A stretch of 64,000 bases of DNA from Caldicellulosiruptor bescii DSM 6725 (GTDB taxonomy: Bacteria > Bacillota > Thermoanaerobacteria > Caldicellulosiruptorales > Caldicellulosiruptoraceae), in NCBI RefSeq assembly GCF_000022325.1, contig NC_012034.1, positions 2,107,501-2,171,500 on the forward strand, given 5' to 3'. The notes below the pieces were generated by a model, which made no database searches, was not told where the DNA came from, and saw nothing but the letters and a program-made list of their open reading frames with translations. The position numbers and the translations under genes are program-made. Below, in pieces: positions 8,683 to 17,187 of the stretch (its first letter is position 1; every line of letters starts with the position of its first letter).

Positions 8683-10464
8683 TCACCTCTTGCTACTGTT
8701 TTGACTGTAGTAACCAATTATATCTCTCTTTTTGATTAAATATTCTTCTTCTGCTTTTTGTGATACTCTTACACCATTTACCAATGCTATTGGAACACTT
8801 ACACCACTATTCAGTCCAACTGCTCCAAACCATGGAGTTGGTTCATCTCGTGTATAAACAAATCCAATATGCAATTTATACCACATCTTATCCGGTGTCT
8901 TATAACGTACATTTCTCCAATACACATTTGTGAAGAGCATTGGTGCATCAGGATACTTCTCCATCAAGTATTGTGCGTAGAACAATTGCCATAATTCATC
9001 AACCCTGAGTGTTATTGATGTACCAGTATGCTGGAACATCAAAATTTTTGTCATATCGTCGGGATTCCCTGCAGAATCATACAAGCTTTGACCATATCTT
9101 GTTACTACCTCAGGATTCTTTTCCTTGCTGTAATCAAATGTCATTTCATCAACTACTTTTCTTCTGGACTCATCAAATACCCTTGCTATCATCTCAGTTG
9201 CTTCTTTCTGTGTTAGTACCCTGCCCGCATTAAATCTGATATCTGGTGCTGGAAGTTTGGGTTGTTTTACTTTACCACTAAAATACAATGAACCCTCCAC
9301 AAACTTTGTCTTGAACACATTCTTATCAATATTCACATCAGGTGTGATTATACCAAGGTCTGCAAGTCTGAGCATTGGTTCCTGGTAAAGTTTCGGTACA
9401 GACTTGAAGTCTACACAAATGTATTTGAACCTTGTATAGTCAAGCGGATACTGTCTTGGCAAGCTCATCAACCAGCGGTTCAACGATTCATTAAATATCG
9501 GGTTAAGCTCTGCCGTTAAGTTCCAATCTTCCGGATTTTTGCTCTTATACTTGCCAAATTGTAGAAATGCAAAACTAGCTATTGCATACTCTGTTTTTCC
9601 TTCCCACTGATAAGGATAATAGAAATAGTACGCACCAGGATATTCCTTACCATAAGCAGGATACAGAACATCTCCTGGAACTACTCTGTATAGGGTATAT
9701 GTTTTTTTACCTGCAGGCAGTTGTTTGTTTGGATCAAGATTGAAAAAGATAACTGGCATTATGTCCCACACTAAAGCCTTTGTTCTCTCCTGTGGAAAAT
9801 CAAACTTAACCTTGTTTGGCTGTTCTTTCATGAATCTTTGCAACAGTTTTACCCAGTCCTTTGCAGGGTCATAATCTCTGAGTCTGTTCCACACATGTAC
9901 TGTTTTGACTGTACCATCCTTGTAGTATTTGTCAATCACTACAATGTTATATGTTCTTATTACCCTGTAAGCATTCGTGTAAATTGGCTTATCACCATGA
10001 TAGGGGTTTCTGTACCAAGGTACCTACGCACCTCTGAAGTTTGCACCAACTTCACCTTTGGACCAGAATGTGTAATCTACTGGTGAGAGATATTCAACTT
10101 TTACCGGTATGTTCTTGTCCTTGAGCTCTGGGACAGCATTTATGAACTTCCATACAATGTATGCTGCCTGTGCCCTCGTCAATGTCCTGTCCTTCTTAAC
10201 CTCCGATGGAATTATACCCATCTTGACAGCTTTTCCCCAGTAGTCTCCATTGTCCACAGAAATCTTAGCACCCTGCAAAAGTTGTGTTACAAAATCCCCT
10301 GCCTTGATGGAGCCTGTTGCACCTGTTTGAACAGTAGCAGCCTTCGTAGTAGTAGAAGTAGCCGTTGCAGTTGCCTGCTGCATTAAACTACCACTTCCCG
10401 TTAACACCAAACTCATTACAAACGCAACCATTACCACAATCGCTATAGATTTTCTCATGTTCAT
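8683..10464 (-). pseudogene. S-layer-homology-like secreted protein, broken by in-frame TAG
   Basis: The start ATG 10464 is preceded by AAGGGGGCGAT. The signal peptide is visible (MRKSIAIVVMVAFVMSLVLTGS). An SLH-like segment follows (DYWGKAVKMGIIPSEVKKDRTLTRAQAAYIVWKF, near residues 80-115). The frame is cut by TAG at 10026-10024, then continues in phase (VPWYRNPYHGDKPIY) to the stop at 8685-8683, about 593 codons. A second SLH-like segment occurs late (LADLGIITPDVN ... RVLTQKEATEMIARVF). SLH domains anchor proteins to secondary cell-wall polymer. It forms an operon with the next gene, which starts 7 nt downstream. No other lesion is seen in the frame, so the stop is recent or an artefact. 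Confidence 0.7.
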
Positions 10465-10851
10465 AATCTATCGCCCCCTTAACTTGATTTTTTGCTCCTC
10501 AATATAATTTATAGCATCAACTCCCAAAAAAGTGACCTATTTTGACAAAAAATTTTTTCCACAAAAAAATTAAAGCCACAGGCTTTTGACAACCTGGGGC
10601 TTTGCTTTCTTCCACCGAACAAAAATACCGAACAAAAATGAACTTTTTGTATTAACAACCTTTTAGGCATAGTACGGCTTATTATTATACATACCACACC
10701 TTTACTTTTCCTGTCAAGCCCTTTTTCTGGAATTTTTAAAACAGACCCATGTTAGTGTGTAACTACCTGGACATCCACATGCTAGCCTGTTTTGACAAAC
10801 ACCTTCTCCTGTCAGTAGCTTTTACTTTTTCCGTCCCCTGAAAAAACGAAA
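10465..10851. other. Non-coding leader/spacer upstream of the surface-protein genes
   Basis: No gene seen. It contains a direct tandem ACCGAACAAAAAT x2 at about 10615-10640. ACCGAACAA also occurs at about 6212, inside the TGTATTACA array. The promoter of the surface operon should lie near 10500-10530 on the minus strand (TATAAATTATATT), but I cannot fix a -35 box. Confidence 0.4.
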
Positions 10852-10887
10852 AGCCACAGATAACTTTCATGCAAACTATCTGTGGCT
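10852..10887 (-). terminator. Terminator after hicBA
   Basis: The stem AGCCACAGATA/TATCTGTGGCT (11 bp) with a 14-nt loop is followed on the minus strand by TTTTCGTTTTTT. It lies 52 nt after the hicA stop. Confidence 0.8.
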
Positions 10888-10939
10888 AACTTCTTTTTTG
10901 TTTGTTGAATTCGCATCTTCTGGGCCATGTCTTCACTCC

Positions 10940-11164
10940 CTACAGGAGTTGTAAAAACTCTTCCAAACTTATTCCTGCTTGTTCCAGAATACTTTTTAGC
11001 GTTCCCCTTGCAACTTCTTCATGTATTGGAACAATCACAATCCTTGTAGGATTTTCCCTCTTTAGCTTGAGATGACTGCCTCTTTGTGATACTTCCTCAA
11101 AACCCAATTTTTTGAGTGCTCTTATTATTTCCTGTGGCTTTAGTACTGGATACTTGGAAGACAT
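10940..11164 (-). CDS. hicA: HicA-type mRNA interferase toxin
   Basis: 74-aa HicA (YcfA) family toxin, a small dsRBD-like RNase that cuts mRNA and is neutralised by HicB. Features seen: KPQEIIRALKKLGFEEVSQRGSHLKLKRE with the catalytic His in GSH (residue 31), then IVIVPIHEEVARGTLKSILEQAGIS, the standard C-terminal block. Length is normal and the frame intact. The ATG at 11164 directly abuts the hicB stop (TAA then ATG), implying translational coupling. Order is antitoxin first, toxin second, followed by a terminator. Confidence 0.92.
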   Translation of the reverse strand: MSSKYPVLKPQEIIRALKKLGFEEVSQRGSHLKLKRENPTRIVIVPIHEEVARGTLKSILEQAGISLEEFLQLL

Positions 11165-11365
11165 TTACACAGCCACCTCTATGGTAGTTATCAGCGGTGG
11201 CATCTGTGGCTTTTGTATTTCTTCCCCTTCATAGTAAAGTTCAAGAGCTTCTTTTAAGTTGGCTATTGCCTCTTCGATAGTTTTTCCTTGTGAAGCTACA
11301 CTGTTCTCCACGCATTTAGCTACGTACCAATTGTCTTCTTTACTCACTACTACTGTAAACAACAT
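11165..11365 (-). CDS. hicB: HicB-like antitoxin
   Basis: 66-aa short HicB-family antitoxin with the partial RNase H-like fold only; no DNA-binding C-terminal extension is seen. The ATG at 11365 is chosen over the longer open frame because AAGGTGA sits 8 nt upstream. Features seen: MLFTVVVSKEDNWYVAKCVENSVASQGKTIEEAIANLKEALELYYEG, the classic HicB core. It is encoded immediately 5' of hicA as one operon. An extended -10 promoter (TGGTATAAT) lies upstream. Predicted to bind HicA and block its catalytic His. Confidence 0.88.
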   Translation of the reverse strand: MLFTVVVSKEDNWYVAKCVENSVASQGKTIEEAIANLKEALELYYEGEEIQKPQMPPLITTIEVAV

Positions 11366-11410
11366 AGCAGAATCACCTTTCACATTTGAAAGTTTTTCAC
11401 TTACACTTTT

Positions 11411-11419
11411 ATTATACCA
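11411..11419 (-). promoter_or_regulatory. Extended -10 promoter of hicBA
   Basis: TGGTATAAT on the minus strand, about 46 nt upstream of the hicB ATG, is a good extended -10. No strong -35 is seen (T-rich). A hairpin ACCACAG/CTGTGGT (11434-11453) lies just upstream of the promoter, is followed on the plus strand by TAATTTTT, and could act as an insulator terminator. Confidence 0.5.
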
Positions 11420-11497
11420 CACAAAAAACAAAAACCACAGTTTTGGCTGTGGTAATTTTTATCACTTTTCAGCACAGAAGGCTCCATCTTCTTTATG

Positions 11498-11765
11498 CCG
11501 GGGTTGAATGCGCTGTCTGGTTTTTTGTGGGCCCTATGATCCGGGCCGCTGGTTTAGTTTGGTAGGTCTCCCTGAGGCGTACTGCAGCACCCTGTGTAAG
11601 GCTACGGGATTGCACCGCTGTCTCCCGGGACTGGGAGTGTCGTCCCGGAACGTCAGGGCCCGCTGCAGCAACATGACCCACGTTCAACTACCTGGCAGAA
11701 GGCAAACTCACCGGCAGTTCACCCCTGCCGGCAAGCCACCGCCTCTATAGGCGGCTGGTAGTTGA
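11498..11765 (+). ncRNA. GC-rich structured RNA, HEARO/omegaRNA-like, without its ORF
   Basis: A sharply GC-rich block in AT-rich surroundings, with no plausible protein. Pairings seen: TCAACTACC (11684-11692) with GGTAGTTGA (11757-11765) closes a junction holding hairpins CCGGCAG/CTGCCGG (11711-11717/11725-11731) and CCGCC/GGCGG (11739-11743/11750-11754). Upstream are GGCCC/GGGCC around an ATGATCC loop (11530-11547) and CGGGAC/GTCCCG (11626-11631/11642-11647). GTTGAA (11503-11508) can also pair with TTCAAC (11683-11688), a possible pseudoknot or switch. Terminal GTCAACTACC-type stems are typical of IS200/IS605-linked RNAs (IscB/IsrB omegaRNA, called HEARO). Family and strand are inference; no IscB, IsrB or TnpB gene adjoins. 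Confidence 0.55.
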
Positions 11766-12071
11766 CTCTCTAGAATTGAACTGGTTAAATAATTTTGCTT
11801 TGTTTAAATCCCTCAAGAATTGTTCAAACAATATAGGTGCTTGTTCCACTAAAGTTCTTTCGAATACTTTAAGTTGATTGACTTCCTCAAAATACTTTAA
11901 CCTTAGTTTCCCCCACCGGTGTTCGAGAAGGTTAATCTTAGAACAAATTAGTGGATAATACTGCTTTAACTCATTGCCCTTCTCTCTGCAGACAACTGCA
12001 ACATCAATCACATCGCGAATTTTTAAATTTTCAGCCCCATAAAAAAGTTTTTTGATAATTGTTATTGTCAA
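11745..12071 (-). pseudogene. C-terminal fragment of an AbiEii/AbiGii-type nucleotidyltransferase toxin
   Basis: About 107 codons on the minus strand resemble the C-terminal helical part of AbiEii-family nucleotidyltransferases: KKLFYGAENLKIRDVIDVAVV (the KIRDxxD block) followed by helices. The catalytic N-terminal half (GG..D.D) is missing. The fragment begins at the IS21 border near 12066 and no matching N-terminal half is seen beyond the IS at 15631, so it was cut and partly deleted. Its last codons overlap the structured RNA region. It is the relic of an abortive-infection or toxin-antitoxin system. Confidence 0.55.
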
Positions 12072-12370
12072 TACCTTTTCCCCACTTTTGATAACATTTT
12101 TTCCCCACCTGTTTTCAAAAAAATTTAATTATCATTATTTAACTGATTTGACTCATTCTTGGAATCATCTGTTAAAGTTTTTATAGCACCCTCCCTTTGC
12201 TTCATCCTATAACTTTCACCTTTGATAACTACAAAATGACAGTGATGTACAAATCTATCTAAAATCGCTGTCGCTAAAACTGGATCATAAAATATCCTCA
12301 GCCACTCTTCAAATACCTTGTTTGTAGTTATTATTATCGATCCTCTCTCATACCTCTTTGATATTATCTC

Positions 12371-13487
12371 AAGTTGTTGAATAAATAATTATACCATTAA
12401 TGTTACTATATAGGATTACAAATTATTCCACGTATATTTAAAAGAAAATTAACAGTTTCCAATTTTTTGAATATAGACCTCTATCAAATAAGTAATCATT
12501 ATCCAGTCCACATGCCTCTTATATGTTCTAAAACCTCTTAACCTTACTTGTTCTAAATTGTATTCTCCTTCTAATTTCCCAAATAATCTTTCAATTTTTG
12601 TCCTTTGCTTATATAACCTTTGTCCTTCTTCACTTCTTAAAAATTCCATATTTTTTATCCTCAAAATATTTTTTACATTACCGAAACCCTTACTATTTCT
12701 CTTATTTACCGCCGCTACAAACTTTATCCCAAGTCTATCTGCCACCTCAAAGCACTTTACACAATCATAACCTGCATCCGCTAATATCACATCAGGTCCA
12801 AATATCTTAGATCAATACAAAAGTTCTACTACTTTACTGTCATGGACATTTGCACGTGTCAACCACCATACTATTGGTATAACCTCATCTTCAACTGTTG
12901 CTAACACATGTAATTTATATCCATTGTAAAAACCTAAACTAATACATACTCCTACTTCTGCCTCTTTGTCACCTCTCGAGCTTCTCAAAGGTGTGGAATC
13001 TATAGCACAAACTTTTGTCTGCGGTTCTATTCTTCTTGCTAAAATTCTTGCTATTTCTTCTATATATTCTTCTTCAATTACCTTTGCCCATTTCGAAAAA
13101 TATGAAATGTCAAAAGCTCTTCTCTATCTCCCTATAGCTTTTTTAAATTCTTCATCTTCGTTTATTTTGTATTCTAATTTCCTGAAGCTGTTTATCTTGT
13201 TTTTGACTTTGTAAACAAAACAAGCTATTATATGGCTTAACTTAAACTTCTTTGGTCTTTTACTTCTGCTGCTTTTTATCTTTAATCCCAGAGCTTTTAT
13301 TACTTTCTCAACTGTCATAAGTATCTTTAATAATTTTTGATTTTGTGTTTTAATAAAATTAGTCATTGCCATCCTCCTTTGTTATGTGTTTTTTGTCTTC
13401 TCTTCCTATAATTTTACCTCAAGGAGGATGGCTTTTTATATATCTATTTATTATCTTTTATGTTAATCTCTTTTATTCAACAACCTA
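12371..13487 (-). mobile_element. IS4/IS5-superfamily element nested in istB
   Basis: 1117 bp. Terminal inverted repeats: AAGTTGTTGAATAAA at the left, and AGGTTGTTGAATAAA read inward from the right. Perfect 8-bp target duplications ATTATCTC lie at 12363-12370 and 13488-13495. The insertion is younger than the host IS21 element. It contains a single broken transposase. Confidence 0.9.
12449..13372 (-). pseudogene. DDE transposase with two in-frame stops
   Basis: About 307 codons in one frame, cut by TAG at 13126-13124 and by TGA near 12811. Catalytic context is visible: VCAIDSTPLRSSRG (first Asp), VILADAGYDC (second Asp), and QRTKIERLFGKLEGEYNLEQVRLRG (Glu). This is the DDE_Tnp_1 layout of IS4/IS5-type enzymes. 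The start MAMTNFIKTQ at 13372 has AAAGGAGGATGG just upstream. Only nonsense changes are seen, no frameshift. Confidence 0.8.
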
Positions 13488-14037
13488 ATTATCTCATAAA
13501 AATCATCTACATTGCTTTGATTAAATTTCCTTAAGCCCAGCTCATCTATTATTAACAAATCCACATTAACATAGTTTTTTAACTTTTGTTGATACGAATT
13601 ATCCGCTCTTGAAATATACAACTCTTCTAACATCTCATTTGCTGTGGTAAACAAAACTCTATATCCAAGTGCTACGGCTTTAAGTCCTATCGCTATTGCA
13701 AGATGTGTTTTTCCCGTTCCTGGCGGTCCTATGAAGGCCACATTTTCTTTCTTGCGGACAAATTCACAGGTCGCCAAATTGTATATAAACCTCTTATTAA
13801 TTGAAGGCTGATAACTAAAATTGTATTCTTCTAATGTCTTGTGCCATGGAAACCTCGCTTTGCTTATCCTCTTTTGATTACTGTTTATTCTCCTGTTACT
13901 CACTTCATCATTTATCAATATCTCAAAAAACTCTTGATACGAAAAGTTATTCTTAATAGCTTCCTCTACCCTTAAATCAAAACTCTTTATTACCCCAGAT
14001 AATTTCAAATCCTTTAGCTTCCCCAACAAAAGATCAT

Positions 14038-15532
14038 TCATCTTTGCAATTCTCCCATCTCAAGCAATTTGTCGTATTCCCTGATATCCCTGTAAAGCTC
14101 TGTACTTTCCTCATTAATATAGCTCTCATCTTCATACTCGGGCAAATCGCTTATCCCTTTTTCGCATATATTCTTAACAACCTTGTAGCTCAACCCTCCA
14201 AATTTTAAAGCCCTCTTACACGCATTGTCTACTGCCTCAGCTCCATATCTTTCTTTTAGTGCTATTATCCCACTTATGCTCCTGTAATCATACTTTTTAA
14301 ATCCTTCTTGCTTAATAAATTCCTCAAAAAACTTCAGCGCCCAATTGCCAATTTCTGACATTTTACCCCTCTGTCTTGACAATATATCCTCAATTGTTAT
14401 ATTCTTAGACGAGGGATAGTGTTCTTTGTTGGTTACGTATTTGCCCTTCTCATTGTTTTTGACAATTTGATGAAGGGCTATTTCTTTACCTTCAAAGAAC
14501 ACCCTCAAAAAACTGCCCATCTCAACTACCTCTACTTCATATCCTGCATACTCATATGGCACTGAATAATAGTTCCCTTTGTATATGAGATGACTGTTAG
14601 TAGCTACTTTATGAATTGAACTCCTTGATATGTGGTATTCCTCAATAGGAAGAGCTATTAACTTTTCTTTCTCTTCTGAGATGAAAACTTCTTTGGGAAC
14701 TTTCTTAGTTGTGCCATGTACTCTCACATTTGCTACATCGTCAAGCCAGTTTTTTAAATGCTCCCTCGCCTCATCAATATCCTTAAATTCTTCCCCAGAA
14801 AAACAGTTTTGCTTAACATACTTAACTGCCGATTCTACCTTGCCTTTATCAGTCGGTGTGTATACCCTGCATGGCTGAGGTAAAAATCCATAGTGGCTTG
14901 CAAAACTTGCATAGTCCTTTTGTATCTGCACATCAATAAAAATCAACGTTCAATACCCCTGCTTTTAAATTGTCTATCTTCACAACTTCTACTACTCCAC
15001 CAAAATACTTAAATGTGTTCTTATGACACTGTATAAATGTTTCAACTGTCTGGTCAAATACTATCTCTGCATACATATATCTTGAATAACTTAAAACCAT
15101 TGTAAATACCCATGCTTTTTTGAATTTACCATCAACTTTTATCTTACCTATATATCCAAAATCAACTTGAGCTTCTTCTGCAGGCAGTGTTGTTAAAACC
15201 ATGTACACCTTTGAATTTGCTATCTTTTGTTTTACCTTTTGGACATATCTTCTTACATTCGAGTAGCTTCCTTCAAAACCAAATTCCGCTTGTAGATCTT
15301 GATATATTTTCTTTGCTGAAAGTCCTTTATTAACCTTTGCCTCAATGAACTCCCTGTAATTATCTAATACAGAACCTTTTGATTTTCTCTCGACTTCTCC
15401 TCTCTGTTCAATGTCATGAATTACTTTTCTAACAGTTTTTCTATCCACGTTTAACAATTTTGCTATTCGACTTTTGTTGTATCCCCGTTTGAAAAGTGTG
15501 TAGATTGTTGTGTGCATTGCAACCCCCAACAT
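14038..15532 (-). pseudogene. istA: istA (IS21 transposase), frameshifted
   Basis: The N-terminal part (15532-14933) has the HTH (FKRGYNKSRIAKLLNVDRKTVRKVI) and the first catalytic region (EAQVDFGYIGKI ... VVKIDNLKAGV). A one-base insertion in the T-rich run near 14940-14946 shifts the frame after DFY. The second part continues QIQKDYASFASHYGFLP ... DKGKVESAVKYVK (Glu of the DDE triad) to 14038. Its stop overlaps the istB start (ATGA-type), as in intact IS21 elements. Confidence 0.85.
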
Positions 15533-15803
15533 TTTCTTGTTATCTTCTCCTTCTGTAGTTTTCCCATACTTTCCATTCTACACTACAGAAGGCTTCTTTT
15601 TAAGTGGCAGGTGGGGAATTTTTAGTGTCATTTCTGATGATTTTATTTTATCATTAACCATTCATGCTTAGGAAAGCACAACCATTGATGAAAATAGACT
15701 TAAGAAAAGGTTGCAAAAGATTTGTTTTTTGTTAAACTAAAGTTAACAGGGCAAAGGTTGATTTATTGTTGATGGATATAATACCTCGATCATTAACCTA
15801 ACC

Positions 15804-15895
15804 TGATTACCTTTGAGCACAGCCAATTGTCGCCCCATATTATCCTGATATGGGAACAGCACGGGTGCTAAACTTCTTATTTTCTCAGGTAATCA
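15804..15895 (+). ncRNA. Putative IS110 bridge RNA region (left-end non-coding RNA)
   Basis: The 270-nt non-coding leader before the IS110 transposase holds a nested fold. The 9-bp stem TGATTACCT (15804-15812)/AGGTAATCA (15887-15895) encloses hairpins CCCATAT/ATATGGG (15834-15854) and AGCAC/GTGCT (15858-15869). IS110-group elements are known to encode a bridge RNA in the non-coding left end, spanning towards the recombinase start. Position and architecture fit; exact ends and guide loops are not determined. Confidence 0.5.
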
Positions 15896-15929
15896 TCCCT
15901 GTAATAAATTCAGAATAGGAGATAATAAT

Positions 15930-17175
15930 ATGCAAGATTTACTTGAGATTTGTTGTGGATTGGATGTTCACAAAGAAACTGTTGTAGCCTGCTTGCTTAA
16001 AGGCTCTGTCCATGACGATAAACCCCAAAAAACAATAAGAACATTTTCCACTTTACTGCCAGGGCTTGAAGAATTAAAAGCATGGCTTGAATCAGAAAAC
16101 TGCCGTCATGTTGCAATGGAAAGCACAGGAGTCTACTGGCAACCTGTTTATAATATTTTGGAAAGTGCTTTGGACGGCACTATGGTAGTTATAGTTACCA
16201 ATGCAAGGCATATGAAAAATGTTCCTGGCAAAAAGACTGATATGAAAGATGCAAAATAAATTGCAACTCTTTTGAGGGCAGGACTTTTAAATGGGAGTTT
16301 TATTCCACCGCAAACAGTAAGAGAATTAAGAGACCTTACAAGATATCGTAAAAGCATAATAGAAGAACTATCATCACAGAAAAACCGCATTGAAAAGCAT
16401 CTTCAAAGCTGTGGTTTTAAACTTTCAAATTTTCTCACAGATATATTTGGTGTATCTGGAAGAGCAATAATAAACCACATAGCAGAACACAGCAGTATAA
16501 CCGCAGAAGAAGTTGAAAGTTATGTAAAAACAAGAGCACGTAATAAATTGCAAGAGATAAAACTGTCGGTAAATGGCAGGATGAACAGACATCAGCGTGA
16601 ATTTTTAAGGCTTCTGCTTAAGCATTTAGATGAGACATATGAACATCTTAGTGAAATAGAAGGAAATATTAATTCTGAACTTGAAAAATTTAAAAGGCAG
16701 ATTGAGCAATTGGATAGCATACCAGGTATAGATAAAACGGCGGCTGCTGCAATAATTGCTGAAATTGGCATAGATATGAGCAAATTTAAAACTGCAGAAC
16801 ATATTTGTTCCTGGGCAGGATTAAGTCCTGGCAATAATGAAAGTGCAGGAAAAAAAGTCCACTCGAGTAACAAAGGGTAATACCTACATCAAGAGGATAC
16901 TGTGTGAAGTTGCATGGAGTCTAACTCGCGTAAGAGATTCATACCTTGCTACGTGGTATTGGAAAGTAAAGCAGCGCCGAGGGGCAAAGAAAGCAATAGT
17001 AGCTCTTGCTAGAAAATTACTGGTTATAATCTATAATATGCTTAAGAATGACACTGACTATGATGAAAAAGTTTTTAGTGAAGTTCGAAAGAAACAAGAG
17101 ATAATTCGTGTTAATCGACTTATCAGCGAAGCTAAAAAGTTTGGTTTAGAAGTTATAAGCCCCCAATCAGTTTAA
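15930..17175 (+). pseudogene. IS110-family transposase (DEDD recombinase), broken
   Basis: The RuvC-like DEDD N-terminal domain is visible (CGLDVHKETVVACL; VAMESTGVYWQPVY; KTDMKDAK) and the transposase_20 C-terminal domain too (IEQLDSIPGIDKTAAAAIIAEIG; AGLSPGNNESAGKK; YIKRILCEVAWS). TAA at 16257-16259 replaces the expected Trp of KDAKWIATLLRAGL. A one-base loss in the A-run near 16850 shifts the frame, which resumes as STRVTKGNTYIKRIL and runs to 17175. The start ATG 15930 follows AGGAGATAATA. Dead copy. Confidence 0.88.
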
Positions 17176-17187
17176 ATCTTGATTAAA

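Larger units (their letters stand above)
12125..14041 (-). pseudogene. istB: istB (IS21 helper ATPase), split by a nested IS
   Basis: The DnaC/IstB-like AAA+ helper of IS21 transposition. The N-terminal part (14041-13496) shows the family start, MNDLLLGKLKDLKLSG, Walker A GPPGTGKTHLA and Walker B LLIIDELG. Reading resumes after the nested element with ISKRYERGSIIITTNKVFEEW ... FVVIKGESYRM and ends at TAA 12127-12125. Removing the nested element and one copy of its 8-bp duplication restores a continuous DDFYEIISKRYERGS, the expected IstB sequence. Confidence 0.85.
12066..15630 (-). mobile_element. IS21-family element, broken
   Basis: Carries istA and istB on the minus strand. Proposed ends are TGTCA (12066-12070) and its complement (15626-15630), each followed inward by CCCCACCTG-type subterminal repeats (ATTCCCCACCTG right; TTCCCCAC and TTCCCCACCTG left), as IS21 multiple terminal repeats usually are. 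istA carries a frameshift and istB is split by a nested IS, so the element is dead. Confidence 0.75.

Noticed and set aside
6294-10464. Stop-codon recoding (pyrrolysine or selenocysteine) in the surface genes
   Set aside because: One stop is TAG and the other TAA; the window's other broken genes use all three stops, so ordinary decay or sequencing error explains it.
11493-11750. Small proteins read from the GC-rich block on both strands
   Set aside because: No ribosome binding sites and the block is better explained by dense RNA pairing.
12125-14041. Two separate genes for the istB pieces
   Set aside because: The 8-bp duplication and restored DDFYEIISKRYERGS show a single gene split by insertion.
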